Source: Synechococcus sp. CBW1107
Lineage (GTDB): Bacteria; Cyanobacteriota; Cyanobacteriia; PCC-6307; Cyanobiaceae
Length of the DNA stretch: 64,000 nt
Direction of reading: 5' to 3'
Assembly (NCBI RefSeq): GCF_015841355.1
Contig: NZ_CP064908.1
Coordinates: 1,054,001 to 1,118,000 of the forward strand
Part shown: piece after piece, positions 37,796-49,323 of the stretch
How the letters are laid out: each line of letters starts with the position of its first letter
Numbering within the stretch: position 1 is the stretch's first letter
Notes under the pieces: generated by a model
Told to the model about the DNA's origin: nothing
What the model saw: only the letters and a program-made list of their open reading frames with translations
Databases searched by the model: none
Program-made: the position numbers and the translations under genes

Positions 37796-38003
37796 TGCTC
37801 AGATTAATCAAGGGACTGGCAACTTACAGAGGCTTCCGTCAAGGAAAGAGAAATGTACAAAAAATATAAAAAGTACGATTTTCTTTACAGTGACCCGCCC
37901 CTTCAATTGCCTTATCCTTCTAGCTATTCCTCGAGAACGGGGTTCATTCTCTCGAGAAATATGACGCAAAGAGATACATTTTGGATCGAGCCCGAGCAAT
38001 CGT
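37796..38003. promoter_or_regulatory. AT-rich region upstream of peptide gene 2
   Basis: 208 bases without a gene. On the minus strand it includes an A/T-rich run TACTTTTTATATTTTTTG (37864-37881) that could hold a -10 element for peptide 2, and a 7-bp inverted repeat CTCGAGA/TCTCGAG at 37930-37936 and 37950-37956. No precise promoter call is possible. Confidence 0.4.
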
Positions 38004-39623
38004 TCAACGCACCGCCGTCGCTAGCGCGCCACGGCCTTCCAGTGGCGCCCGCAGGGCTTCCTCGATCGGGGCGGAGCCGTAGTCACGCTCGAGCAGCGCC
38101 ATCACCGTGCGTCCGAAATCTCCCGGATCCGCGGCGAAAGCTTCCAGACAGATCCGTCCGAAAAGGCTGCCCATCGGCTCGGGGTTCCAGAGCAGCTTGC
38201 GGGCCGTCCAGGGCATCATGCTCATCGGGTTGTAGCCCGGCTCGATCAGCCCCTGGTCGAAGCCGTACTGCTCCAGATGGGTGTGAGGCTGCAGTCCGAT
38301 GAAGAAGATCGCCGGCTCCACCTTGTCGGCCCCGAAGATCCTCTCCAGTTCGCGGTGGTAGGCCACGGTCTGCCTGATCGTCTCTGGCCGCTCGTCGATG
38401 ACGTTGAAGGAGTAGTTCACGGAGACATGCTCTCGGAAGCCGGCACCAGCAAGCAGGCGACAGTTCTCGAGCACCGTGCGCAGGTTGTAGCCCATGCGCA
38501 TCTTGCGCACCAGCTCCTGACTGCCGGAGGTGATGCCGATCTCGAAGTAGTCCATACCGGTGGCCACCATCAGCTCGGCCAGTTCCGCGTCGAGATTGTC
38601 GGCGCGGATGTAGGCCGCCCAGCGGATGTCGTCCATGCCGGCCGCCAGGATCGCGCGGAGCAGTTCCTTGGCATCCTCGATGTACCGGCGCGCCGGAATG
38701 AACTGGGCGTCGGTGAACCAGAAGCCGCGCACGCCCCGGTCGTAGAGCTGGCGCATCTCCGCCACCACTTCGTCCACCGGATTCACCCGAACCGCCTTGC
38801 CTTCCACCACGGTGTAGACGCAGTAGCAGCAGTTGTGGGGGCAGCCGCGTTTGGTCTGCACGCCCACGTAGAAGTCGCCGCCATCGAGGTACCAGTCGAG
38901 CTGGGGCCAGATGGACGCGATGTAGGTGTAGTCGCAGGCGGTTTTGATCACCCCCTCCGGCTGCTCATGGATCAGCCCCTCCCGGGGCGGCTCCCCCACC
39001 ACGTAGCAGCGCTCGGAAGCCAGCGAGCGGCCGCTGATCAGCTTCTCCAGCAGCGGCTCCCCTTCCCCCACCGAGACCACGGTGCCCGCCGGCAGGCTCT
39101 TGCCCAGCTGCTCGTAGAACACGCTGACCGCCCCGCCGCCGATCACCACCCGCGCCGCCGGATGGAAGCGCCGGGCCCGGCGCAGGCCACGGCGCACCAG
39201 CCGCAGGTTGCGCCAGAGTTCTCCGTAGAAGGCCCCCATCAAGCGCAGGCCGCCGAGTGCCCCACGCAGGCGACGCAACGGGTTGGAGGCATAAAACACC
39301 TCGAAGGAGTTCTGCAGGGGGTTGCCCCCACGGCCATCCACCGGGGCGTAGATCTGGATGTCGCGCCAGGAGAACACCAGCAGGGTGGGGCGGAAAGCCT
39401 CGATCGTGCGCAGGAGAACCCGCTCCACATCCAGCAGGGGCAGGGCCGCCAGATCGAGGATGCGCTGGGGCAACCCAGGGAAACGTTTGTGCAGGTGATC
39501 GGCCAGGTACACCGGCCCGATCGGAAAGATCGGATTGCAGGGCAGGCGGATCAGTAGAACCCGCTCGGCGGTGACACCTGAGGTCGGCAGATTCGGTTCC
39601 AGCTGCATCTCCGGCCGCGCCAT
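38004..39623 (-). CDS. B12-binding domain radical SAM protein
   Basis: 539 residues. The N-terminal cobalamin-binding-like Rossmann domain (ERVLLIRLPCNPIFPIGPVYLADHL ... VVIGGGAVSVFYEQLG ... GEGEPLLEKL) precedes the radical SAM core with QTKRGCPHNCCYCVYTVVEGK (CxxxCxxC), FTDAQFIPARRYIEDAKELL and FEIGITSGSQELVRKMRMGY. Proteins of this architecture methylate or rearrange unactivated carbons; the substrate is unknown. It does not show the cluster motif I associate with the hopanoid C2 methylase HpnP. It lies 8 bases downstream of the cofG stop-start boundary on the same strand, so cofG and this gene probably form one transcript. Confidence 0.85.
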   Translation of the reverse strand: MARPEMQLEPNLPTSGVTAERVLLIRLPCNPIFPIGPVYLADHLHKRFPGLPQRILDLAALPLLDVERVLLRTIEAFRPTLLVFSWRDIQIYAPVDGRGGNPLQNSFEVFYASNPLRRLRGALGGLRLMGAFYGELWRNLRLVRRGLRRARRFHPAARVVIGGGAVSVFYEQLGKSLPAGTVVSVGEGEPLLEKLISGRSLASERCYVVGEPPREGLIHEQPEGVIKTACDYTYIASIWPQLDWYLDGGDFYVGVQTKRGCPHNCCYCVYTVVEGKAVRVNPVDEVVAEMRQLYDRGVRGFWFTDAQFIPARRYIEDAKELLRAILAAGMDDIRWAAYIRADNLDAELAELMVATGMDYFEIGITSGSQELVRKMRMGYNLRTVLENCRLLAGAGFREHVSVNYSFNVIDERPETIRQTVAYHRELERIFGADKVEPAIFFIGLQPHTHLEQYGFDQGLIEPGYNPMSMMPWTARKLLWNPEPMGSLFGRICLEAFAADPGDFGRTVMALLERDYGSAPIEEALRAPLEGRGALATAVR

Positions 39624-39631
39624 CGGCTCCC

Positions 39632-40693
39632 TCAGGCCAGGACGGACGCTAACAAGCGTGCATGAAGAGAAGTGGCCCGGCGGCGGAGATCGGGCGGCAA
39701 CCAGGGGATGAAGCGGTCATGAACGCAGAGGCGCGGGCGCAGCGCCCAGCCCGCCAGCTCCAGCCGGCCGCTCAGCTCCCGGGGGCTGGGCTGGGGATAG
39801 GCGGCATTGATCACGTCATGACTGTCGAGGCCACCGAGATCATTGATGCCGGCCTCAAGCGCCTGAGGCAAGCTCTCCAGAGGCCAGAGGTTGGGTGGCA
39901 GCTGCAGAGTCACCTCGGCAGGCAGGATCCGCCGGGCGGCTTCGATCAGCTCGAGCAGATCCTGCTGCTCGGCACTTCCGAGCGGGACGGCCTGAGCGCC
40001 ATCGGGCCGCCAGGGCTGCAGGATCACTTCCTGCAGATGCCCCCATTGCTTCTGCAGAGCCGCCAGAAGCTCAAGGGCCCGCAGCCGGTCCGAGCGGCTC
40101 TCCCCCACGCCCAGAAGCAGACCGGAGGTGAAGGGGATCCCAAGGCGCCCCGCCTGCTCCAGCTGACCGAGGCGCAGGGCGAGGCGTTTGCTGGGCGCCG
40201 CCTTGTGCAACCGCTCGTAGGCTGGGCCAAGTCCCTCCAGCATCAGGCCCAGGGAGGGGTTGAGCCTGGCAAGGGCGGCCATTTCCCGCCGCGAGAGAGG
40301 GCCGGCGTTGGTATGGGGCAACCGCCCCAGTGACAGGGCCAGCCGACTGAAGGCCAACAGGCGCGAGAACCACCCGACCCTCTGCGGGGAAGCGGGGGCC
40401 ACCTCACCGCTGAGCAGGAGCACTTCAGTGGAATCCGGCCGCCGGCGCAGGCTGCGCCGGGCCCCGGCAAGGGTGAGATCGGTGGTGCTCCCCGGGTCAC
40501 GGCGAAACCCGCAGTACTCACAGGCGTTGAAACAACTGCGGCTGGGAACCAAGGTGACGCTGGGGCTCCAGCGCACCAGCCGGGACGGGTCCACGTCGGG
40601 CTCCTGGCCAGGCCTGAACGGGGGAATGACCGTCAGGACTGAATCCACCGCACCAGGCCCGCACCACCCCGAAGCAAACCTTAAGCGCTTCAC
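39632..40693 (-). CDS. cofG: 7,8-didemethyl-8-hydroxy-5-deazariboflavin (FO) synthase subunit CofG
   Basis: Radical SAM enzyme that, with CofH, makes FO, the deazaflavin chromophore of photolyases and precursor of F420. It has about 353 residues with VTLVPSRSCFNACEYCGFRRDPG (CxxxCxxC cluster), LLLSGEVAP, HTNAGPLSRREM, LMLEGLG, PFTSGLLLGVGE, LQEVILQPWRPD, and LPPNLWPLESLPQALEAGINDLGGLD near the end, all CofG-type. The GTG at 40693 is the longest start; the GTG at 40648 is also likely because 40689-40718 appears to be the psbA promoter. It is divergent from psbA. Confidence 0.88.
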   Translation of the reverse strand: MKRLRFASGWCGPGAVDSVLTVIPPFRPGQEPDVDPSRLVRWSPSVTLVPSRSCFNACEYCGFRRDPGSTTDLTLAGARRSLRRRPDSTEVLLLSGEVAPASPQRVGWFSRLLAFSRLALSLGRLPHTNAGPLSRREMAALARLNPSLGLMLEGLGPAYERLHKAAPSKRLALRLGQLEQAGRLGIPFTSGLLLGVGESRSDRLRALELLAALQKQWGHLQEVILQPWRPDGAQAVPLGSAEQQDLLELIEAARRILPAEVTLQLPPNLWPLESLPQALEAGINDLGGLDSHDVINAAYPQPSPRELSGRLELAGWALRPRLCVHDRFIPWLPPDLRRRATSLHARLLASVLA

Positions 40694-40718
40694 ACATCCC
40701 GCAATGTCCTGTTACATT
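40689..40718 (+). promoter_or_regulatory. Putative sigma-70 type promoter of psbA
   Basis: TTCACA (40689-40694) and TACATT (40713-40718) are separated by 18 bases, a reasonable -35/-10 pair, about 100 bases ahead of the psbA ATG. This would give a leader of roughly 90 bases. Assigned from consensus only. Confidence 0.45.
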
Positions 40719-40818
40719 GAGGCAGGCGAAGGGCTTTCGGGTCCACCGGACGGGTTTCCCCGCTCCGGCTTGTCGTCTTACCTAACCGACCCCTCACGGG
40801 GCCACACCTCTCGCTCTC

Positions 40819-41898
40819 ATGACCACCACTCTTCAGCAACGCCAGGGCGCGTCTGCCTGGAGCCAGTTCTGCGAGTGGGTCACCTCCACCAACAACCGCC
40901 TCTACGTCGGTTGGTTCGGTGTGCTGATGATCCCCACCCTGCTGGCTGCCACGATCTGCTTCATCGTGGCCTTCATCGCCGCTCCTCCCGTCGACATCGA
41001 CGGCATCCGTGAGCCTGTTGCCGGCTCCCTGCTCTACGGCAACAACATCATTTCCGGCGCCGTTGTTCCTTCGAGCAACGCCATCGGCCTGCACTTCTAT
41101 CCCATCTGGGAAGCCGCCAGCCTCGACGAGTGGCTGTACAACGGCGGTCCTTACCAGCTGGTGGTCTTCCACTTCCTCATCGGCATCTTCTGCTACATGG
41201 GACGTGAGTGGGAACTCTCCTACCGCCTGGGAATGCGCCCCTGGATCTGCGTCGCCTACAGCGCCCCCGTGGCCGCTGCTTCGGCGGTGTTCCTGATCTA
41301 CCCCTTCGGTCAGGGTTCCTTCTCCGACGGCATGCCCCTCGGCATCTCCGGCACCTTCAACTTCATGCTGGTGTTCCAGGCTGAGCACAATATCCTGATG
41401 CACCCCTTCCACATGCTGGGTGTGGCGGGTGTGTTCGGCGGCTCCCTGTTCTCCGCCATGCACGGCTCCCTGGTGACCTCCTCCCTGGTGCGTGAGACCA
41501 CCGAGAGCGAGAGCCAGAACTACGGCTACAAGTTCGGCCAGGAAGAGGAGACCTACAACATCGTGGCTGCCCACGGTTACTTCGGTCGCCTGATCTTCCA
41601 GTACGCCTCCTTCAACAACAGCCGCAGCCTGCACTTCTTCCTGGCTGCCTGGCCCGTGGTCGGCATCTGGTTCACCGCCCTGGGCGTGAGCACGATGGCC
41701 TTCAACCTGAACGGTTTCAACTTCAACCAGTCGATCCTCGACGGCCAGGGCCGCGTGATCAACACCTGGGCTGATGTGCTGAACCGCGCCGGTCTGGGCA
41801 TGGAAGTGATGCACGAGCGGAACGCTCACAACTTCCCTCTGGACCTGGCTTCCGCTGAAGCCACGCCCGTGGCGCTGACCGCTCCGGCGATCGGCTGA
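40819..41898 (+). CDS. psbA: Photosystem II D1 protein (E130, D1:2-type)
   Basis: Reaction-centre protein that binds P680, pheophytin, QB and the Mn4Ca cluster in the thylakoid membrane. It has 359 residues with five transmembrane helices and all known ligand regions ([49 protein letters not shown]). Residue 130 is Glu ([10 protein letters not shown]), the high-light D1:2 form, rather than Gln as in D1:1. The C-terminal extension after Ala344 ([15 protein letters not shown], 15 residues) is removed by CtpA. Codon use is strongly biased. Only one psbA copy lies in this window. Terminator follows at 41943. Confidence 0.98.
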   Translation: MTTTLQQRQGASAWSQFCEWVTSTNNRLYVGWFGVLMIPTLLAATICFIVAFIAAPPVDIDGIREPVAGSLLYGNNIISGAVVPSSNAIGLHFYPIWEAASLDEWLYNGGPYQLVVFHFLIGIFCYMGREWELSYRLGMRPWICVAYSAPVAAASAVFLIYPFGQGSFSDGMPLGISGTFNFMLVFQAEHNILMHPFHMLGVAGVFGGSLFSAMHGSLVTSSLVRETTESESQNYGYKFGQEEETYNIVAAHGYFGRLIFQYASFNNSRSLHFFLAAWPVVGIWFTALGVSTMAFNLNGFNFNQSILDGQGRVINTWADVLNRAGLGMEVMHERNAHNFPLDLASAEATPVALTAPAIG

Positions 41899-41942
41899 TC
41901 CTGCGGGGGACCTGCGGGTCCACCACCAGCATCAAGGGCGCA

Positions 41943-41978
41943 AGCCCCATGGCCTCCCGCACCGCGGGGGGCTTTTTT
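41943..41978 (+). terminator. Rho-independent terminator of psbA
   Basis: Stem AGCCCC (41943-41948) with GGGGCT (41967-41972) followed by a run of seven T, 45 bases after the psbA stop. The loop contains a further GC-rich mini-stem. Confidence 0.8.
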
Positions 41979-42067
41979 TGTGGGTCTGGCGTGGGGCTGA
42001 GGGAGAGGGCGGGGAACGAAAGGATCCCTAGGGTTCCCAGAGCAAGCGCTCGAAACCTCTCGCCCGC

Positions 42068-42940
42068 ATGTTCGCCTCGATCACCCTGTTCACGATCATG
42101 CTGGCCCTGGGAATGGGCCTGAAACCGGAGGCCCTGGGCCGGATCCGGCAACGCCCGGGGCTGTTCCTGAGGGTGCTGCCGGCCTCCTGCCTGCTGGTCC
42201 CGCTGGTGGCCCTGGGCTTGCTGCTTCTGCCGATCGGCCAGTCGCTGGGTCCCTCGGCGCGGATCGGCCTTGCCCTGATGGCGGTCTGCCCCAGCGCCCC
42301 CCTCACCCTGCGCAAGGCCGGCAAGAAGGGAGGAGACCGCGAGCTGGCGGCGGTGCTCCAGGTGGGGGCGGCAATCTCGGCGATTCTCTCGGTGCCCCTG
42401 ATGGCCGATGTGTTCCGGGCGGCCTACGGAACTGCCTCCTGGGACATCGGGCCCGTGGAGGTGGCCCTGCAGGTGGGGCGCACCCAGGTGCTGCCACTGC
42501 TGGTCGGCATGGCGATTCAGGGCTGGAGGCCAGCTCTGGCGGAGCGGATCGAATCCCCCCTCAACCGGGTGGCCAACGGCCTGCTCCTGCTGCTGATCGC
42601 CGCTGTGCTGGTCAAGGCAGGACCCAAGCTCCTGCCCTTCCTCAGCGCCAATGCCATGGGGCTGCTGCTGATGGCTGTGATGGTGGGCCTCTGCCTAGGG
42701 CTGGGCTACAGCCTGGCCGGCCGCAACCGGCATGAACGAATCACCGTGGCCCTGGTGACGTCCATGCGCAATCCGGGCATGGCTCTGATGTTCGCCACCA
42801 CCTACGCCAGGGATCTGCCGGGGGTCACGGTGGCGGTGCTCACCTATGTGGTGGTGACCGTGCTGCTCTCGATCCCCTTCCTGAAAACCCTCAACCGGCT
42901 GGAAGCCCTCGAATCGGGACTGGAAGTCCGGGCTGTGTGA
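42068..42940 (+). CDS. Bile acid:sodium symporter (BASS/SBF) family transporter
   Basis: 290 residues, about nine hydrophobic helices, opening with [25 protein letters not shown], the typical BASS start. It contains [35 protein letters not shown] and a C-terminal [23 protein letters not shown] (the helix-break NPG segment). Cyanobacterial relatives take up bicarbonate (SbtA is a different family), 2-oxo acids or pantoate-like acids with Na+; the substrate here cannot be read from sequence. It is followed after 65 bases by aroC on the same strand. Confidence 0.82.
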   Translation: MFASITLFTIMLALGMGLKPEALGRIRQRPGLFLRVLPASCLLVPLVALGLLLLPIGQSLGPSARIGLALMAVCPSAPLTLRKAGKKGGDRELAAVLQVGAAISAILSVPLMADVFRAAYGTASWDIGPVEVALQVGRTQVLPLLVGMAIQGWRPALAERIESPLNRVANGLLLLLIAAVLVKAGPKLLPFLSANAMGLLLMAVMVGLCLGLGYSLAGRNRHERITVALVTSMRNPGMALMFATTYARDLPGVTVAVLTYVVVTVLLSIPFLKTLNRLEALESGLEVRAV

Positions 42941-43005
42941 TCACGCAGCCCAGGCTCTCTGGGCACGGACCCAACCCCCTACGCTCGCTGCAGCGTGTGG
43001 CAGCC

Positions 43006-44094
43006 ATGGGCAGCAGCTTCGGCCAGCTCTTTCGCATCAGCACCTTCGGCGAATCCCACGGCGGTGGAGTGGGGGTGATCGTGGATGGCTGCCCCCCCAG
43101 ACTGCCCCTGGATCTGGAGCTCATCCAGCGGGAGCTGGACCGCAGAAAGCCCGGCCAGAGCAAGATCACCACTCCCCGCAAGGAAGACGACCGCGTCGAG
43201 TTCCTCAGCGGCCTCCTGGATGGGGTCACCCTGGGCACACCGATCGCCATGGTGGTGCGCAACAAGGACCAGCGCCCCGGGGACTACAGCGAGATGGCCG
43301 TGACCTTCCGGCCCTCCCATGCCGATGCCACTTACCAGGCCAAGTACGGCATCCAGGCCCGCAGCGGCGGCGGCCGGGCTTCGGCACGGGAAACGATCGG
43401 CCGGGTGGCGGCCGGTGCCATCGCCAAGCAACTGCTTGCCCGCGCCCACGGCACGGAGGTGATCGCCTGGGTGAAGCGGATCCACACGATCGAAGCCACG
43501 ATCGATCCAGCCGGCGTGACTCTCGAGGACGTGGAGGCCAACATCGTGCGCTGCCCCGATGCGGATTGCGCCGAGCGCATGATCGAGCGGATCGAGGCGA
43601 TCGGGCGCGAGGGTGATTCCTGCGGCGGTGTGATCGAGTGCGTGGTGCGCCGGGCGCCGTTGGGCCTTGGCATGCCGGTCTTCGACAAGCTGGAGGCCGA
43701 TCTGGCCAAGGCGGTGATGTCGCTGCCAGCCACCAAGGGCTTCGAGATCGGCTCCGGCTTCGGGGGCACCCTGCTGCGGGGGAGTGAGCACAACGACGCC
43801 TTCCTCGCCACCGGCGACGGCAGCCTGCGCACCGCCACCAACAACTCCGGCGGCATCCAGGGGGGCATCAGCAACGGCGAGGAGATCGTGCTGCGCGTGG
43901 CCTTCAAGCCCACAGCCACGATTCGAAAGGCTCAGCAGACCGTGACCTCCAGCGGCGAGGCCACAGTGCTGGAGGCCAAGGGCCGCCACGATCCCTGCGT
44001 GCTGCCCAGGGCGGTGCCGATGGTGGAAGCGATGGTGGCCCTGGTGCTGGCGGATCACCTGCTGCGTCAGCAGGCTCAGTGCAGCCTCTGGTGA
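43006..44094 (+). CDS. aroC: Chorismate synthase
   Basis: FMN-dependent enzyme making chorismate from EPSP, the last step of the shikimate pathway. It has 362 residues with the three family signatures: [16 protein letters not shown] (residues about 15-30), [19 protein letters not shown], and the C-terminal RDP-equivalent segment [18 protein letters not shown]. The ATG at 43006 ([19 protein letters not shown]) is the standard start. It overlaps the convergent eda by 19 bases. Confidence 0.96.
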   Translation: MGSSFGQLFRISTFGESHGGGVGVIVDGCPPRLPLDLELIQRELDRRKPGQSKITTPRKEDDRVEFLSGLLDGVTLGTPIAMVVRNKDQRPGDYSEMAVTFRPSHADATYQAKYGIQARSGGGRASARETIGRVAAGAIAKQLLARAHGTEVIAWVKRIHTIEATIDPAGVTLEDVEANIVRCPDADCAERMIERIEAIGREGDSCGGVIECVVRRAPLGLGMPVFDKLEADLAKAVMSLPATKGFEIGSGFGGTLLRGSEHNDAFLATGDGSLRTATNNSGGIQGGISNGEEIVLRVAFKPTATIRKAQQTVTSSGEATVLEAKGRHDPCVLPRAVPMVEAMVALVLADHLLRQQAQCSLW

Positions 44095-44739
44095 AGAGTG
44101 CCTGGGAGTGAGGGGTAAGCCGCCACCCAGTCGGCCAGGCACGGATCCAGCCGGGGGCTCCCACCCGACTCCGTGATGATGCTCTCGAACAGGGTGGAGC
44201 CCAGGGCCAGGGCATCCACACCACCCTGAAGCCAGCTGCTGAGATCGGCCACCTGCAGCCCACCGGCGGCGATGCAGAAGGGAAGGGGCGCCAGGGCACC
44301 CGAGAGCGAGGCCCAGTACCCGCGACCAAGGGTCCTGGCCGGGAAGAGCTTCACCGCCGTGCAGCCCAGCTCCACCGCCCGGTGCACTTCCGTTGGGGTG
44401 AAGACCCCTGGCACCAGGGTGATCCCCAGCTGGTGCGCCCAGCTCAGCAGCTGGGGATCCAGAACGGGCGAAAAGGCGAAGGTGAAGCCGGCCTGGCGGG
44501 CAGCCTCCAGTCCCTCGAGGGAGCGCACAGAAGCGGCACCGAATCGGATGGCGGGGTAACGCTCGGCCAGCTCACGGCACTCAAGGCTCCAGCGGGACCA
44601 TGGGCTCCAGGCGATCTCCACATGGCGAATCCCGGCTGCACTCAACAGCGCGATCCGGGAGAGGGCCTCCAGGGGACGGACCGGGCGCAGCACAGCCAGC
44701 AGCGGCAGCGCCCGGAGTTCATCCAACAGCGTCCGGGGC

Positions 44740-44765
<26 letters not shown>
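44076..44765 (-). CDS. eda: KDPG/KHG aldolase
   Basis: Class I aldolase cutting 2-keto-3-deoxy-6-phosphogluconate into pyruvate and glyceraldehyde-3-P (Entner-Doudoroff route), also acting on 4-hydroxy-2-oxoglutarate. It has 229 residues with [10 protein letters not shown] (catalytic Glu), [30 protein letters not shown] and the Schiff-base Lys in [12 protein letters not shown]. The start ATG at 44765 overlaps the end of ftsH by 26 bases, so it probably lies on the ftsH transcript. No edd-like gene lies nearby. Confidence 0.9.
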
Positions 44766-46584
<1,819 letters not shown>

Positions 46585-46637
46585 CCTGCGTGCTCCTGAG
46601 AGGGGAAGTAACAGAATGTTAACCGTCGCCGGGGCCG

Positions 46638-47810
46638 TCAGGCGGACCGCAGCACCTCCACCACGCTACGGAACGCGAACCACTCCGGGATCTCCTCACC
46701 GCTGCGCAGCATCTGCCGGAACTGGGTTCCGCTCAATTTCTTCACATGCAGCCCCCGTGCCTGGGCGTGCTCCGCCGTCACGTAGCCCTCTTCTTCGGTG
46801 TACACCAGGTTCAGCGACGGCACCGTTTCCATCCCCAGCTCCGGCGCGTTCTCGCGCGCGAAGTCCTGCGCGTCGTAGGGGCCGTAGAAGTCCTCCCCAC
46901 TCAGCGAGCTCTTGCAGCCCGCCATGTCGCGGCCGATGATGAAGTGCGTGCAGCCGTAGTTCTTGCGGATGATCATGTGCTGCAGCGCCTCCCGCGGGCC
47001 GGCCATGTGCATGGCGTAGGGCAGGTACGCCCAGCGGATGCGCGGGTTGGCCACCTCCGCCGCCAGCCGCTCATAGGTCTGGAAGCGCACCTCCCCGGCG
47101 ATGTCATCCTCCTGGGTGGGACCGCAGGTGGGATGCACCAGCACCACTCCCCCCTCGCTCACGTTCGGGGCATGCAGAGCCCGGGTGAACAGCTCATAGT
47201 GGGCCCGGTGGATCGGGTTGCGGCACTGGAAGGCCACCACATCCTCCCCATGGGGCAGATCGGCGCGCACCTGGGCCGGTGTGCGGCAGGGGAACACCCG
47301 CTGGGGCAGCTCCAGGCCCTGCAGGGCACCGCCGAGGTAGTACCGGCCCCGCTCGGTGGCGATCATGCGCACCGCCGGGTGCTCCAGAGACGTGGTGCCG
47401 TAGCAGCCTTTCGCCTCCTTCACCTTGTCGGGCTCCCAGCGGCTCTCCACCGTGAGCACCGCCAGCTCCTGACCCTGGTAGGTCAGCAGCAGCTTCTGTC
47501 CCACCGCCACGTCCTCCTGGTCGGTGTCGAACACGATCGGCAGCCCGAACAGCAGCCCCGAGGTGGTGCGGTACCCCGCCACCACCGCCTCGTAGTCCTC
47601 CTGGTGCATGAAGCCCAGCAGGGGCGAGAAGCCACCCACCATCAGCAGCTCCACATCGCAGGCGTTGCGGTGGCTGCACTCCAGCACCCGGTCCACTCCC
47701 GCCTTCACCGCCTCACGCTGCTCCGGCGGCACGATCAGATCCACCAGCGTGCCCCCGTGGGGGGGGATCAGACCGGTGCCGGAGCGGCCGGAGGGTGCGG
47801 CGGTGGTCAT
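46638..47810 (-). CDS. sat: ATP sulfurylase (sulfate adenylyltransferase)
   Basis: Makes APS from sulfate and ATP, the first step of sulfate assimilation. It has 390 residues with [33 protein letters not shown] (QxRNPxHxxH active-site motif), [27 protein letters not shown] (GRD loop) and the C-terminal [20 protein letters not shown]. The ATG at 47810 is chosen; the longer frame upstream is Arg/Ser-rich and does not match. The enzyme is not fused to APS kinase, which is separately encoded as cysC at 2094. ftsH follows. Confidence 0.96.
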   Translation of the reverse strand: MTTAAPSGRSGTGLIPPHGGTLVDLIVPPEQREAVKAGVDRVLECSHRNACDVELLMVGGFSPLLGFMHQEDYEAVVAGYRTTSGLLFGLPIVFDTDQEDVAVGQKLLLTYQGQELAVLTVESRWEPDKVKEAKGCYGTTSLEHPAVRMIATERGRYYLGGALQGLELPQRVFPCRTPAQVRADLPHGEDVVAFQCRNPIHRAHYELFTRALHAPNVSEGGVVLVHPTCGPTQEDDIAGEVRFQTYERLAAEVANPRIRWAYLPYAMHMAGPREALQHMIIRKNYGCTHFIIGRDMAGCKSSLSGEDFYGPYDAQDFARENAPELGMETVPSLNLVYTEEEGYVTAEHAQARGLHVKKLSGTQFRQMLRSGEEIPEWFAFRSVVEVLRSA

Positions 47811-47917
47811 GGAGGGGCAACTGCGGGTGGAGAGATTGTTCCAGACCGGGCGACAAGGACATGTGACCGGTTTGTCTGCACAGCGGTGCCGCGGGTGAAC
47901 GCGGATGGATCTGACAG

Positions 47918-47943
47918 AAAAAGGGGCCCCGAGAGGACCCCTT
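47918..47943 (-). terminator. Rho-independent terminator of psbO
   Basis: On the minus strand the stem AAGGGGTCC (47943-47935) pairs with GGGCCCCTT (47929-47921, one G-T pair), with loop TCTCG, and runs into TTTTT. It is about 80 bases past the psbO stop and ahead of sat. Confidence 0.8.
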
Positions 47944-48024
47944 CTGGCGGAACTGCCGCGGCAGTGGCAGTGGTCGAAACTGACGGGAGCCGAAACGGCT
48001 GATCGCCTCAGACGGGGCCTGGGG

Positions 48025-48843
48025 TCAGACCTGCTCGAGGCGCCCGTAGAGCTCACCGGTGACCTTGACATCGACAGCGGCCTTGCCGCCCATGTCGGTG
48101 TCGGAAGGCTGGACCGCCGTGAACACCCCGGCGAACTCACCAGTGGCGCTGTCGACCTTGGTGATCGAGAGACTCATGGTGCCGGTGCCCTCGATGTACT
48201 GCTTGACGTTTTCCTTGGTGAGGTCCTCGTCATCGCCGGCCGGCACCAGACCGACGGCACTGCTGTAACCGGTTGTGAGACCACGACCCTTGGGATCGAG
48301 GAAGTTGGCGGTGCGGTAGCTGGGCGTCCGGTAAGCGCCCTCGAAATCCGTGCTTGGACTGATGGAGGTGCCATCGGCCGTGGCGATCAGCTCCTTGCTG
48401 GAGAAGGTGAAGGGCACTTCCTCACCACCCGGCAGGAGAACGGTGATCGGCTGGAAATCAATACCGCCAAGCTCCTTGAAGGTGAGATTGGTGCCGTCGA
48501 TCTTGAGATCGCCGTAGACCTGATCAAGGCTGGAGGTGTAACGGGTGAGGATCTTGCCCGCCACGAACTGAGCTTCCTGGCGCTTGTTGGCCGGCTCGCC
48601 CTTCACGAACACTTCGCTCGGGTGGAGGCAGATTTCACGCAGCTGGTAGCGACCGGAGGGATCCAGGGGGATGGAGCCGCGGGCCGAGTCCGGAAGGGTC
48701 GGGCAGTCGTTGGCCTTGCCGGTGTTGACGATGTCGTCGTAGGTGACATTGGCCCGTTCAACGGCTTTGGCACCGCCACCGCACGCTGTGACCAGCGTTA
48801 GGCAGAGCGCCAGCACGAGGGCCAGCAGGGGTCGAAAACGCAT
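48025..48843 (-). CDS. psbO: Photosystem II manganese-stabilizing protein PsbO
   Basis: Extrinsic lumenal protein that stabilises the Mn4Ca cluster. It has about 272 residues. An N-terminal signal (RPLLALVLALCLTLVTACGGG) is followed by the PsbO signatures TYDDIVNTGKANDCPTL, REICLHPSEVFVKGEP, FKELGGIDFQPITVLLPGGEEVPFTFS and GTGTMSLSITKVDSATGEFAGVF. The conserved Cys pair (NDCPTL and REICLHP) for the disulfide is present. The segment LVTAC just before the mature part looks like a lipobox, so the protein may be lipid-anchored. I use the ATG at 48843; one more in-frame start lies at 48858. Own terminator at 47918. Confidence 0.95.
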   Translation of the reverse strand: MRFRPLLALVLALCLTLVTACGGGAKAVERANVTYDDIVNTGKANDCPTLPDSARGSIPLDPSGRYQLREICLHPSEVFVKGEPANKRQEAQFVAGKILTRYTSSLDQVYGDLKIDGTNLTFKELGGIDFQPITVLLPGGEEVPFTFSSKELIATADGTSISPSTDFEGAYRTPSYRTANFLDPKGRGLTTGYSSAVGLVPAGDDEDLTKENVKQYIEGTGTMSLSITKVDSATGEFAGVFTAVQPSDTDMGGKAAVDVKVTGELYGRLEQV

Positions 48844-48978
48844 TGGGAGAAGCCGCACAAGCAGGGTGAAACCTTGGTGATGGGTGCGCCAGCGGCGATC
48901 CTACAGATGAAAAACCCGAGTCCCGATAGCATGTTGCGGCTCTCAACAACCCGTAGGGCGGGAGGCGACACGGCTGTC

Positions 48979-49323
48979 ATGACCGAAGGTTTCAACGCTC
49001 CGGCCGAGGCCCGGGATCCCCTGCAGGCTGCAGGGGGGCTGGTGCAGGAACTCCATCAGCTCGCCGAAGGGCTCGAGGGGCAGCCCGAGGCACTGCTGAA
49101 CCTGCTGCGGGAGCTGGAAACCCTTCACCGCTCGATTCAGGACGGCGCCTTCCGCCGCAGCCTGCCGGAAGACCGCCGGCAGCTGTTCGCCCTGCTCAGG
49201 GACATGGAGCGCAACGGCGGTTGGCCCTACATCCCGCGCCTGCAGCTGCGCACCTTCATGGATCTGCTGCAGCGCGACGACCAGCAGCCAGTCCTTCAGC
49301 AGGAGCCTCCGCTGGCGGCGTGA
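48979..49323 (+). CDS. Conserved hypothetical protein, all-helical
   Basis: 114 residues from the ATG at 48979. It is rich in Leu, Glu, Gln and Arg, with heptad-like stretches (LVQELHQLAEGLEGQPEALLNLLRELETLHRSIQDGAFRRSLPEDRRQLFALLRDMERNGGWPYIPRLQLRTFMDLL), so it should fold as helices. There is no known motif. Its 3' end overlaps the convergent coaBC gene by 68 bases, which is large. Its upstream neighbour, psbO, is divergent. Confidence 0.65.
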   Translation: MTEGFNAPAEARDPLQAAGGLVQELHQLAEGLEGQPEALLNLLRELETLHRSIQDGAFRRSLPEDRRQLFALLRDMERNGGWPYIPRLQLRTFMDLLQRDDQQPVLQQEPPLAA

